Below are positions 1-7,086 of a DNA stretch of 64,000 bases, in pieces; within the stretch, counting starts at the first letter, position 1; every line of letters begins with the position of its first letter. The notes beneath the pieces are model-generated. The model was not told the origin of the DNA and searched no databases. It saw only the letters and a program-made list of their open reading frames with translations. The position numbers and the translations under genes were made by a program. The DNA comes from Streptomyces sp. ERV7 (GTDB taxonomy: Bacteria > Actinomycetota > Actinomycetes > Streptomycetales > Streptomycetaceae), in contig NZ_LYOY01000001.1 of NCBI RefSeq assembly GCF_001653515.1, positions 682,001 to 746,000 of the forward strand, read 5' to 3'.

Positions 1-902
1 GCCATCTGCTGGGCATCGAGATCGGCCCGCACCGGGTGGCGGCGCTGCTGTCCGGGCTCGACGGGCGGATCGTGGGCGCCGGGACCCGTGAGGTGTCCGA
101 GACGGCCTCCGCCGATGAGCGTCTGGAGCGGGTCCGAGCCACGGTGGCCGATCTGCTGCGGCGGGCCGGAGTGGCGCGCAGTTCACTCCGCGCGGTCGGT
201 GTCGGCAGCCCCGGGATAGTGGAGGCCGACGGCACCGTTCGGCTGGGGACGGCGCTGCCCGAGTGGACCGGGCTGCCCCTGGGCGAGCGGCTGCGGCGGT
301 CGTTCCGCTGCCCGGTGCTGGTCGAGAACGACGCCAACGCGGCGGCCGTGGCCGAGCACTGGAAGGGCGCGGCGACGGACTCCGACGACATCGTCTTCGT
401 CATGGCCGGGCTGAGTCCCGGCGCGGGGTCGCTGATAGGCGGGCGGCTGCACCGGGGCTTCGGCGGCGCGGCCGGCGAGATCGGCGCGCTGCATCTGCTG
501 GGCCGCGATGTGACGCCGGAGAAGCTGCTGTCGACGACCGGGGAGCCGCTGCACCCGCTGGACGAGCAGGCGGTCGCGGATGTCTTCGCGCTGGCCAAGC
601 GGGGCGACAGCGGCGCGCAGGAGGCGGTCGAACGGTTCATCCAGCGGCTGGTCCACGATGTGGCGGCCCTGGTGCTCGCGCTCGACCCGGAGCTGGTGGT
701 CGTCGGCGGCTGGGCGGCGGGGATCGACGGAGTACTCGATCCGCTGCGGCAGGAGCTGGCTCGGTACTGCCTTCGGCCACCGCGTGTGGCGCTGTCCCTG
801 CTCGGGGAAGCGGCGGTGGCGACCGGTGCGCTGAGGCTCGCGCTCGACCATGTCGAAGAGCAGTTGTTCGCGGTCGAGGGCACGGTGACGGCTCGCCGCT
901 GA
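1..902 (+). CDS. ROK-family protein, 5' end outside window
   Basis: The reading frame is already open at base 3, so the start lies upstream and only about 300 C-terminal residues are seen. ROK signatures are visible: VENDANAAAVAE (sugar-contacting Asn-Asp) and GAAGEIGALH. Two things argue against an ordinary sugar kinase. The N-terminal phosphate loop, normally DIGGTK, reads EIGPHR here, and the zinc motif CxCGxxGC that follows the Gly-rich loop in kinases is absent (GALHLLGRD instead). Degenerate ROK proteins of this kind are usually transcription regulators with an HTH at the N-terminus, which would be outside the window. It ends six bases before the convergent GntR gene. A catalytic kinase is not excluded, but the missing motifs make a sensor/regulator more likely (inference). 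Confidence 0.75.
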   Translation, partial: HLLGIEIGPHRVAALLSGLDGRIVGAGTREVSETASADERLERVRATVADLLRRAGVARSSLRAVGVGSPGIVEADGTVRLGTALPEWTGLPLGERLRRSFRCPVLVENDANAAAVAEHWKGAATDSDDIVFVMAGLSPGAGSLIGGRLHRGFGGAAGEIGALHLLGRDVTPEKLLSTTGEPLHPLDEQAVADVFALAKRGDSGAQEAVERFIQRLVHDVAALVLALDPELVVVGGWAAGIDGVLDPLRQELARYCLRPPRVALSLLGEAAVATGALRLALDHVEEQLFAVEGTVTARR

Positions 903-908
903 GCGGTG

Positions 909-1670
909 TCAGGAGGCCTGGCGGTGGCCGTCGTGGCTGATCTGCACGTCACCCGAGTCGCCGAAGGTGAGGCGGCAGGTGTCGGCGCGGTAGGTCGCCA
1001 CCGAGACGGCGACGGTCCGGCCGCGCGAGAAGTAGCGCGTGGTCACGACCAGGACGGGCGCGCCCGGCAGCCGGTCGAGCTCCTTGGCGTCGTCGGCGCG
1101 GGCCGAGCCGAGCTCGACCGCGCGGTCCTGGCCCTCCAGGTCGAGGCGCTGGAGCTCGCGCAGCACGCTGCGCGCGCGGGCCGGTCCGGACGGCGCGTCG
1201 ATCGCGGTGAGGTCCGGCACGGAGGACGCCGGTACGTAGAGGAGCTCGGCGGCGACGGGCTGGCCGTGCGTGGTGCGGATCCGGCGGACGGTGTGCACCT
1301 CCGCGAGGGGCTCGGCGTCGAGGAGCCGGGCCGCCGCGAGCGGCGGGGTGGCGACGGCGCAGTCGACGGCCTGCCAGGCATCGCCGGCGGTGCCGGGCCA
1401 GTCGTGCTGCTCGGTGCCGACGGAGACGCCCACGCGCGGCGGGGCGACGGTCGTGCCGACGCCGCGGCGGCGCTGCAGCCTGCCTTCGAGTTCGAGCTGC
1501 TCCAGAGCCTGGCGGAGCGTGGCGCGCGCGACGCCGAAACGGGCGGCCAGCTCACGCTCGTTGGGCAGGATCTCTCCCACCGCGAAGTCCGAGTCGAGCG
1601 CCTCGCTCAGCACGGTCTTGAGGTGCCAGTACTTCGGCTCCGGCACCGTTTCCAGCTGCGTGGTCCCCAC
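909..1670 (-). CDS. GntR-family regulator, HutC/DasR-like (UTRA domain)
   Basis: A 253-residue DNA-binding regulator. Residues about 14-80 form a GntR winged helix (LPNERELAARFGVARATLRQALEQLE pattern), followed by a UTRA effector domain up to about residue 245, the architecture of DasR, HutC and NagR. The GTG start at 1670 is supported by GGAGGACAG just upstream. Its promoter contains a DasR-type dre palindrome over the -35 box, so the protein probably autoregulates or is controlled by DasR. The UTRA domain suggests a phosphosugar or small carbohydrate effector, but the specific ligand cannot be read from sequence. It is clearly a paralogue rather than DasR itself, because the N-terminus and effector pocket differ from the S. 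coelicolor protein as I recall it. Confidence 0.9.
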   Translation of the reverse strand: MGTTQLETVPEPKYWHLKTVLSEALDSDFAVGEILPNERELAARFGVARATLRQALEQLELEGRLQRRRGVGTTVAPPRVGVSVGTEQHDWPGTAGDAWQAVDCAVATPPLAAARLLDAEPLAEVHTVRRIRTTHGQPVAAELLYVPASSVPDLTAIDAPSGPARARSVLRELQRLDLEGQDRAVELGSARADDAKELDRLPGAPVLVVTTRYFSRGRTVAVSVATYRADTCRLTFGDSGDVQISHDGHRQAS

Positions 1671-1747
1671 CCTGTCCTCCGCAATCGCCGTGCCCCGGCG
1701 GCTTTTCTGCGCCCTTGTTTATTAAAGGTTCCTGCACTAACTCTGCG

Positions 1748-1776
1748 ACCATAGGGCGGCACACCCCCTTGGTCAA
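1748..1776 (-). promoter_or_regulatory. sigma70-type promoter of the GntR gene
   Basis: On the minus strand TTGACC (bases 1776-1771) is followed by a 17-base spacer and TATGGT (1753-1748), a near-ideal HrdB-type promoter. The transcript would start near 1741, giving a leader of about 70 bases before the GTG at 1670. The -35 hexamer lies inside the dre-like palindrome. Confidence 0.7.
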
Positions 1777-1782
1777 GACCAA
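1769..1782. promoter_or_regulatory. dre-like operator (DasR/HutC-type palindrome)
   Basis: TTGGTCAAGACCAA is a perfect inverted repeat (6-base arms, AA centre). Its core TGGTCAAGACCA differs at one of twelve positions from the DasR responsive element core TGGTCTAGACCA. It covers the -35 box of the GntR gene, the classic position for a repressor. Confidence 0.7.
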
Positions 1783-1785
1783 TCC

Positions 1786-1804
1786 TCGTTCCGTTACGGA
1801 ACGA
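1786..1804. promoter_or_regulatory. 19-base perfect palindrome upstream of the GntR promoter
   Basis: TCGTTCCGT-T-ACGGAACGA has two perfect 9-base arms around a single T, three bases upstream of the dre-like site. It probably binds a second dimeric regulator, or the same one. No family consensus was recognised. Confidence 0.5.
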
Positions 1805-1870
1805 ATCCGACCCCTGGCGCAGAGCGTTCACACGACGTTCGCGGTCCCGTGAGCAGGGCGCAGCAAAGCG

Positions 1871-1896
1871 CCCCGTGCCCGGATCCGGGCACGGGG
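1871..1896. terminator. hairpin terminator downstream of the sigma factor gene
   Basis: CCCCGTGCCCGG and CCGGGCACGGGG pair perfectly around AT. The hairpin lies 26 bases past the stop of the minus-strand sigma gene, with no clear U tract, as is usual in Streptomyces. Confidence 0.7.
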
Positions 1897-1921
1897 TCGT
1901 GACTCCTGGGGTGCGTGAGGA

Positions 1922-2830
1922 TTAACAGGGTGACTGGTCCACGCACTCTGCACGGGTGAGCGCGGTCAGTTTGTCGGGATTCCGTACGACGTAGACGCAG
2001 TGGATGCGGCCGTCGAGGACGTCGAGCTGCAACACGCTGTCCGGCTTGCCGTCATAGAGGACCAGTACCGCGGGACCGCCGTTGATCTCGGTGATGCGGA
2101 ACTCGCCGTCGGGCCCGCCCTCCTGCGACACCGCGTACAGGAAGCGTCCGACCTTGTCGGCGGACTCGATGATCCGCATCGGGGCCTTGGACTTGCCGCC
2201 GCTGTCGCCGATGAACCGGACGTCGGGGGCGAGCAGGGAGAGCATGGAGTCCAGGTCGCCGCCGCCCGCGGCGGCCATGAAGCGCTCGGTGAGGTCGCGC
2301 CGGTGGGCGGGGTCGACGTCGTAGCGTGGCTTGCGCTCGTCGACATGGCGCCGGGCGCGCCCCGCGAGCTGGCGCACGGCGGGCTCGGAGCGGTCGAGGG
2401 TGGCCGCGATCTCCGCGAAGGGGAAGCCGAAGGCCTCGCGCAGGACGAATACCGCCCGCTCCAGCGGCGAGAGCGATTCGAGGACCACCAGAACGGCGAG
2501 CGAGACGGAATCGGCCAGCATGGCCTGTTCGACCGTATCCGGCACGACGGGCCCGAATTCGGTCGCGATCAGCTCGGGCAGCCAGGGCCCGACGTACGCC
2601 TCGCACCGCGCCTGGATCTGTCTGAGCCGGTCGATGGCGAGCCGGGTGGTGATCCGTACGAGGAAGGCACGCGGGTCGCGCACGTCCTCGCGGTCCCGCG
2701 CCGACCAGCGCAGCCATGCCTCCTGCACCACGTCCTCGGCATCGGCCACGCGGCCCAGCATGCGGTAGGCCACGCCCGTGAGGACGGACCTGTGGTCTTC
2801 GAAGAGATCGGCGGCGGTGGGGGCAGTCAC
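1922..2830 (-). CDS. ECF sigma factor, SigJ-like (ECF41 type)
   Basis: A 302-residue extracytoplasmic-function sigma factor. Region 2 lies near residues 5-75 (LFEDHRSVLTGVAYRMLG, then DAEDVVQEAWLRW) and region 4 near residues 110-165 (LSPLERAVFVLREAFGFPF). A SnoaL-like C-terminal extension carries the ECF41 landmarks DSGGK (usually DGGGK) and, close to the end, NPDK. In this group the C-terminal domain replaces a separate anti-sigma factor and both activates and restrains the sigma factor. I prefer the GTG at 2830, behind GGATGGAGC, over an upstream in-frame start at 2935 because family homology begins there. ECF41 genes often sit beside a small oxidoreductase or decarboxylase; here the divergent neighbour is an alpha/beta hydrolase, a plausible target. 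Confidence 0.9.
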   Translation of the reverse strand: MTAPTAADLFEDHRSVLTGVAYRMLGRVADAEDVVQEAWLRWSARDREDVRDPRAFLVRITTRLAIDRLRQIQARCEAYVGPWLPELIATEFGPVVPDTVEQAMLADSVSLAVLVVLESLSPLERAVFVLREAFGFPFAEIAATLDRSEPAVRQLAGRARRHVDERKPRYDVDPAHRRDLTERFMAAAGGGDLDSMLSLLAPDVRFIGDSGGKSKAPMRIIESADKVGRFLYAVSQEGGPDGEFRITEINGGPAVLVLYDGKPDSVLQLDVLDGRIHCVYVVRNPDKLTALTRAECVDQSPC

Positions 2831-3026
2831 CGCTCCATCCCAGCCGACCGGCAACCGGCTGTCCAGAAGGAGAACCCGCGCTGTTCGATTCTTCGCCCCT
2901 TGCACGGTGTCCGGGACCCGCCTCTTGAACTCCAAGCTACCGAAGGGTAATTGTTGCTGACAGGGCGTCTACCGCGTGCCCGTCGCCGCAGCGCGGCGCC
3001 GTCCGTCCACGACCGGGAGCAGCAGC

Positions 3027-3857
3027 ATGGCCGAAGAGGTCTCCTTCACGATCGGCTCCCCCCGGGGCAGCCACACCGCGACCGTCTCCTACCGGCGGGC
3101 CGGTTCCGGCGATCCGCTGCTCCTGCTGCACGGCATCGGCCACCACCGCCAGGCCTGGGACCCGGTGTTCGACCTGCTGGCCGCCGAGCGCGACGTCATC
3201 GCCGTGGACCTGCCCGGCTTCGGCGAGTCCCCGGCACTGCCCGAGGGCCTCTCGTACGGCCTGTCCACGGTCGTGCCCGTGCTGGGCGCGCTCTGCGAGG
3301 AGCTGGGCATCGAACGGCCGCATGTGGCGGGCAACTCCCTCGGCGGGCTGCTGGCCCTGGAGCTGGGGCGCGAGAAGCTCGTACGGTCGGTGACGGCCCT
3401 CTCCCCCGCCGGGTTCTGGACCCAGGCGGAGCGCCGCTACGCCTTCGCGACGCTGACCGCGATGCGGCGGGGTGCGAGGCTGCTGCCGCTGCCCGCCATC
3501 GAGCGGTTGTCCAGGAGCGTGGCCGGGCGCGCGGCGCTCACGAGCACCATCTACGCGCGCCCCGGGCGCCGTTCACCCGAGGCCGTCGTCGCCGAGACGC
3601 TCGCGCTGCGCAACGCGACCGGCTTCGACGAGACCCTGGCCGCCGGGATCGACGTCCGCTTCTGCGACGACGTGACCGGAGTCCCGGTCACCGTCGCCTG
3701 GGGCTCCAAGGACCGGCTGCTGCTGCGCCGGCAGGGGATCCGCGCCAAGCACACCGTCCCCGGCGCCCGGCTGGTGCGGCTGCCCGGCTGCGGCCACGTC
3801 CCGATGAACGACGATCCCGCCCTGGTCGCGCGCGTCATCCTCGACACCAGCCGCTGA
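3027..3857 (+). CDS. alpha/beta hydrolase
   Basis: A 276-residue cytoplasmic alpha/beta hydrolase. Visible are the oxyanion segment LLLHGIGHH, the nucleophile elbow GNSLGG near residue 110, the acid region WGSKD and the catalytic histidine in GCGHVPM near the C-terminus. The ATG at 3027 follows GGGAGCAGC; an upstream in-frame ATG at 2976 has no convincing ribosome site and precedes the homology. It is divergent from the SigJ-like gene (about 200 bases between starts) and may belong to its regulon. Its last 285 bases are antisense to the reading frame of the convergent EamA gene. The substrate cannot be inferred. Confidence 0.85.
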   Translation: MAEEVSFTIGSPRGSHTATVSYRRAGSGDPLLLLHGIGHHRQAWDPVFDLLAAERDVIAVDLPGFGESPALPEGLSYGLSTVVPVLGALCEELGIERPHVAGNSLGGLLALELGREKLVRSVTALSPAGFWTQAERRYAFATLTAMRRGARLLPLPAIERLSRSVAGRAALTSTIYARPGRRSPEAVVAETLALRNATGFDETLAAGIDVRFCDDVTGVPVTVAWGSKDRLLLRRQGIRAKHTVPGARLVRLPGCGHVPMNDDPALVARVILDTSR

Positions 3858-4745
3858 GCCCCCGGGCTTCGGGCGCCGGCCCAGTACACCGGCGCCCAGC
3901 GCGACCCCGGCGCCCACCAGCGCACTGCCCGCCGCTTGCGCCGTGCCGTACGCTCCGGCGCCCACCAGCGGGGCGGTGAGCGCGGCCGACACCGGGATGA
4001 GGCCGGAGAAGAGCGTGGCCCGTTCGGCGCCGATCCGCTGGACACCCATGTACCAGCAGACGAATCCGACCACGGTGACGACGGCGGCCTGCCACACCAG
4101 GGCCGCCGTCTCACCGGCGTCCGGCAGCCGCAGCGCCGCACGGCCGTCCAGGACCAGGGCGAGTACGGCGGACTCGACGGTCGCGACGCCGCACACGGCC
4201 GCCGACAGCAGTCGGGGGCCGAGCGGTCGCAACACCGGCACCGCCAGCACCGCGAACCCCACCTCGCCCACCAGCGCGCCCGCCGACCAGGCGATGCCCA
4301 CCGCGTCGGTGCGCCCCCACCCCTGCACGGTGAAGGCCCCGGCAGCCACCAGAAGCGCTCCGTACAGCACCGGCCGGGTGGGCCGCCGCCCGTCGAGCAG
4401 CGGCACGAGGACCGCCACCACGACCGGTGCGCACCCGACGAAGACACCGGGGACGGCGGGCTCGGCCGTGCGCTCGGCGGCCAGCACCGCCAGGTTGAAG
4501 CCCACCATGCCGACGGCGGAGACCAGCGCGAGCCGCCCCCACTGCGCCGCGCCGAGGCGGCGGAGCGGGGTGGCGCCGCCCCGGCCGACCAGCGGGAGCA
4601 GCAACAGGCACGCGAGGCCGTAGCGCAGGGCCTGACCACCCGCGTGCGGATAGTCGCCGAGGACGCTGTTGGCGGTGAAGGACCCGCCGACGAGGAAGCA
4701 GGCGACGGCGGCGAGCGCCGCGCCCCGCAGCTGTGACACGTTCAT
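3573..4745 (-). CDS. EamA/DMT-family transporter with run-on C-terminus
   Basis: The first about 290 residues form the ten-helix EamA drug/metabolite exporter fold, starting MNVSQLRGAALAAVACFLVG and ending near VLGRRPKPGG. The natural end of the family would fall near base 3880. Instead no stop occurs until 3573, so the frame continues for about 100 residues antisense to the convergent hydrolase. This tail is polar, Gly/Asp/Gln-rich and has no transporter character. The ATG at 4745 was chosen because it starts the first membrane segment. The gene is divergent from a MocR regulator, 47 bases away, the usual layout for a MocR-controlled exporter. The missing stop could be real or a small deletion or error near 3860-3890. 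Confidence 0.8.
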   Translation of the reverse strand: MNVSQLRGAALAAVACFLVGGSFTANSVLGDYPHAGGQALRYGLACLLLLPLVGRGGATPLRRLGAAQWGRLALVSAVGMVGFNLAVLAAERTAEPAVPGVFVGCAPVVVAVLVPLLDGRRPTRPVLYGALLVAAGAFTVQGWGRTDAVGIAWSAGALVGEVGFAVLAVPVLRPLGPRLLSAAVCGVATVESAVLALVLDGRAALRLPDAGETAALVWQAAVVTVVGFVCWYMGVQRIGAERATLFSGLIPVSAALTAPLVGAGAYGTAQAAGSALVGAGVALGAGVLGRRPKPGGSAAGVEDDARDQGGIVVHRDVAAAGQPHQPGAGDGVLGADPLPAQQQPVLGAPGDGDRDSGHVVAEADVDPGGQGLVEAGRVAQRERLGDDGLG

Positions 4746-4792
4746 GGGCCCGACGCTAGGCAGCGCGGTGGTCTTGTTTAAGGTCCACTTCC

Positions 4793-6262
4793 ATGACGTC
4801 ATCGGGGACCACTTCGCCCTCCGCGCCGGAGGGCGACGACGCGCGGCCGACGTGGAACGCGGCCTGGGAACTACTGCTTCCGGCCGCTGCGGCGCCCGCC
4901 CGGCAGCGGGGCCGGATGCTTCAGTCGGCGTTCCGGGAGGCCGTGCGGTCGGGGCGGCTCGCGGCCGGGACGCGGCTGCCGTCGAGCCGTGAGCTCGCCG
5001 CCGACCTCGGCGTTTCGCGCGGCCTCGTCACCGAGGCGTACGAGCAGCTCACCGCCGAGGGCTATCTGCGCAGCGACCGGGGCTCGGGCACCTGGGTGGG
5101 CGGGGCCGCGCGCGCCGCCGACGCACCACGCGCGCGTGATCTCGCTCCGCGCGACCCGGGAGCGCTGGTCGACTTCCTGCCCGGCACCCCGGACCTGTCG
5201 CTGTTCCCTCGTGCCGCCTGGGCCGCCGCGCACAGGGCCGTCCTGGAGCGGCTGCCGCACCGCTCACTGGGCTATCCCGATCCGCGCGGGCTGCCGGAGC
5301 TGCGCACCGCGCTGGCCGCGCTGCTGGCCCGGCGGCGCGGAGTGGTCGCCGACCCCGAGCGGATCGTGGTGTGCTCCGGGGTCGCCCAGGCGACGACACT
5401 GCTCGGCTTCGCGCTCGGGGAGCGGGGCGAGCGGACCGTGGGCGTCGAGGACCCGGGCAGCCCCGAGCACACCGCGCTGTTCGCCGCCACCGGCGTACGG
5501 ACCCGGCTGCTGCCGCTGGACGAGGAGGGCCTGGCGATGGGCCCGCTGTACGCGAGCGGGGTACGGGTCGCGGTGACGACCCCGGCTCATCAGTTCCCGT
5601 CCGGAATCGCCTACTCCGCGCGTCGGCGGGCCGAACTCCTGGACTGGGCGCGGGCGGTGGACGGGCTGGTCGTCGAGGACGACTACGACGGGGACTTCCG
5701 CTACGACAGGGCTCCGGTCGGGGCGCTCCAGGGACTCGATCCGGAGCACGTGGCGTACACCGGGTCGGTGAGCAAGTCGCTCGCTCCCGGCCTTCGGCTC
5801 GGCTGGCTGCTCGCGCCGGAGCGACTGACCGGCTCGATCGTCACCCGCAAGCGCACCATGGACCTCGGCAACCCCGCCCTCGACCAGGCGCTGCTCGCGG
5901 ACTTCCTCACCGGCGGGGCCTACGACCGGCAACTGCGCCGCTGCCAACGCGCCTACCGGGATCGGCGGGACGCGCTGGTCGGCGCGTTGCACGAGCACGT
6001 CCCCGGCGCCGAGGTGAGCGGGATCGCGGCCGGGCTGCACATCATCGCCCGACTGCCCGAGCGGTACGGCCCCGAGCCCCGCCTCCTCGAACACGCCGCC
6101 CACGCGCGCGTGGCCGTGCGCCCGCTCTCGTACTACAGCTCACGGGGGACGGAAGCGGGCGACGGCGTCTCGCTGGTGCTCGGGTACGCCCATCTGACGC
6201 CGTCCGACATCGCGCGCGGGGTACGGCTGCTCGCCGGGGCGGTACGCGCGCGTGGTGCGTGA
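4793..6262 (+). CDS. MocR/PdxR-type regulator (GntR HTH + aminotransferase fold)
   Basis: A 489-residue regulator. A GntR winged helix lies near residues 35-105 ([25 protein letters not shown]) and a fold-type I aminotransferase domain fills the rest. The PLP-binding lysine is in the [12 protein letters not shown] motif near residue 325, and the aspartate contacting PLP is in [12 protein letters not shown]. MocR proteins sense PLP or a PLP-amino acid adduct and usually control the divergent gene, here the EamA transporter. The ATG at 4793 keeps a 47-base shared promoter region, in which GGTC occurs twice eight bases apart, a possible half-site pair. Confidence 0.92.
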   Translation: MTSSGTTSPSAPEGDDARPTWNAAWELLLPAAAAPARQRGRMLQSAFREAVRSGRLAAGTRLPSSRELAADLGVSRGLVTEAYEQLTAEGYLRSDRGSGTWVGGAARAADAPRARDLAPRDPGALVDFLPGTPDLSLFPRAAWAAAHRAVLERLPHRSLGYPDPRGLPELRTALAALLARRRGVVADPERIVVCSGVAQATTLLGFALGERGERTVGVEDPGSPEHTALFAATGVRTRLLPLDEEGLAMGPLYASGVRVAVTTPAHQFPSGIAYSARRRAELLDWARAVDGLVVEDDYDGDFRYDRAPVGALQGLDPEHVAYTGSVSKSLAPGLRLGWLLAPERLTGSIVTRKRTMDLGNPALDQALLADFLTGGAYDRQLRRCQRAYRDRRDALVGALHEHVPGAEVSGIAAGLHIIARLPERYGPEPRLLEHAAHARVAVRPLSYYSSRGTEAGDGVSLVLGYAHLTPSDIARGVRLLAGAVRARGA

Positions 6263-6358
6263 GTGTTCCGCCGGACCGGCGGGGACGTCCGGGGCCGGCC
6301 GCGCCCGAGCGGCGGAGCCGCACAGGTCGCAGCCGCGCACCCCTTGCGGGACCGGCGC

Positions 6359-6772
6359 CTAGCCGTTGGACCAGCCCCGCACGCACAGCACCAGCCGGTA
6401 CCCGTCGGGGTCCTCGACCGTCACGCCCCACTCGTTCCAGTACGGGTTGGGCGACTCCACCCGCTTGCCGCCGTGTGCCTCCAGGCGGGCCACCAGATCC
6501 TGCGGAACCTCGTCGTCCACGTAGATGACCAGCAGGTCCTCCTCGGTCGGCCGGGGCTCGACGGGAGCGGCCGGCTCGTGGACCAGTTCCAGATGCCAGT
6601 CGGCGTCGGGCCAGCCGACCATCAGCAGCGCGTGCTCGCCGGGGGCGGTGCCCTCCGCGTCGTGCCGCCACACGACGTCGAGGCCCAGACCCTCGGCCCA
6701 GAAGCGCTCCGCCGCGGCCAGATCGCGCGACGGGCGGGCGATACGGATGTGTGAACGGCCGCCGACGGGCAT
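6359..6772 (-). CDS. VOC-family (glyoxalase/bleomycin-resistance fold) protein
   Basis: A 137-residue single VOC module. It starts MPVGGRSHIRIARPSRDL, contains the typical AERFWAEGLGL helix, and ends with VTVEDPDGYRLVLCV, the usual strand carrying a metal ligand. The ATG at 6772 follows AGGGAG; longer in-frame starts exist but precede the fold. These proteins serve as isomerases, dioxygenases or drug-binding proteins and sequence alone does not decide. It stands alone between the MocR gene and phoD. Confidence 0.85.
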   Translation of the reverse strand: MPVGGRSHIRIARPSRDLAAAERFWAEGLGLDVVWRHDAEGTAPGEHALLMVGWPDADWHLELVHEPAAPVEPRPTEEDLLVIYVDDEVPQDLVARLEAHGGKRVESPNPYWNEWGVTVEDPDGYRLVLCVRGWSNG

Positions 6773-7086
6773 GGGGGCTCCCTGTGCTCTCGCTTTTGCT
6801 GATGTCCGGGGCCGCCGTGCGGGCAGCCTCCACTGAAGGTACCCACCCAAGATCACCACGGCGATCGTCCCCTGGTCCTCGGCCGCTCGCCCTAGGTCGC
6901 CCCAGTTCGCCCGGCCGCGGTCGACGGACCTCGGCCGACTCCTTGAAGCACCTGCCCCAGGGCCAACATCCGGTTGTTCACCTGGGGTTCGCACCCGCGC
7001 CGCAGCCGGGCAGTAGGCATGGCACGGATCCGCACGCGCCGGACCACACAGCCCTGCCCCGCCACACCGTCCCAGGAGGCGCCTCG
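6773..7086. other. 314-base intergenic region between VOC gene and phoD
   Basis: This non-coding region holds the divergent promoters of the VOC gene and phoD, including the PHO box described separately. An in-frame extension of phoD runs through it from 6751, but it precedes the Tat signal and has no ribosome site, so it is not treated as coding. Confidence 0.7.
6976..6997 (+). promoter_or_regulatory. PHO box (PhoP direct repeat) for phoD
   Basis: Two adjacent 11-base units, GTTCACCTGGG and GTTCGCACCCG, match the PhoP direct-repeat unit of Streptomyces (GTTCACC-type). A -10 like element TAGGCA at 7014-7019 follows, leaving about 60 bases of leader before the ATG. Confidence 0.7.

Noticed and set aside
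2830..3026. ECF41 autoregulatory promoter (TGTCACA then CGTC) between sigma factor and hydrolase
   Set aside because: Only a partial TGTCAGC match was found, without the CGTC element at the right spacing, so no promoter was annotated.
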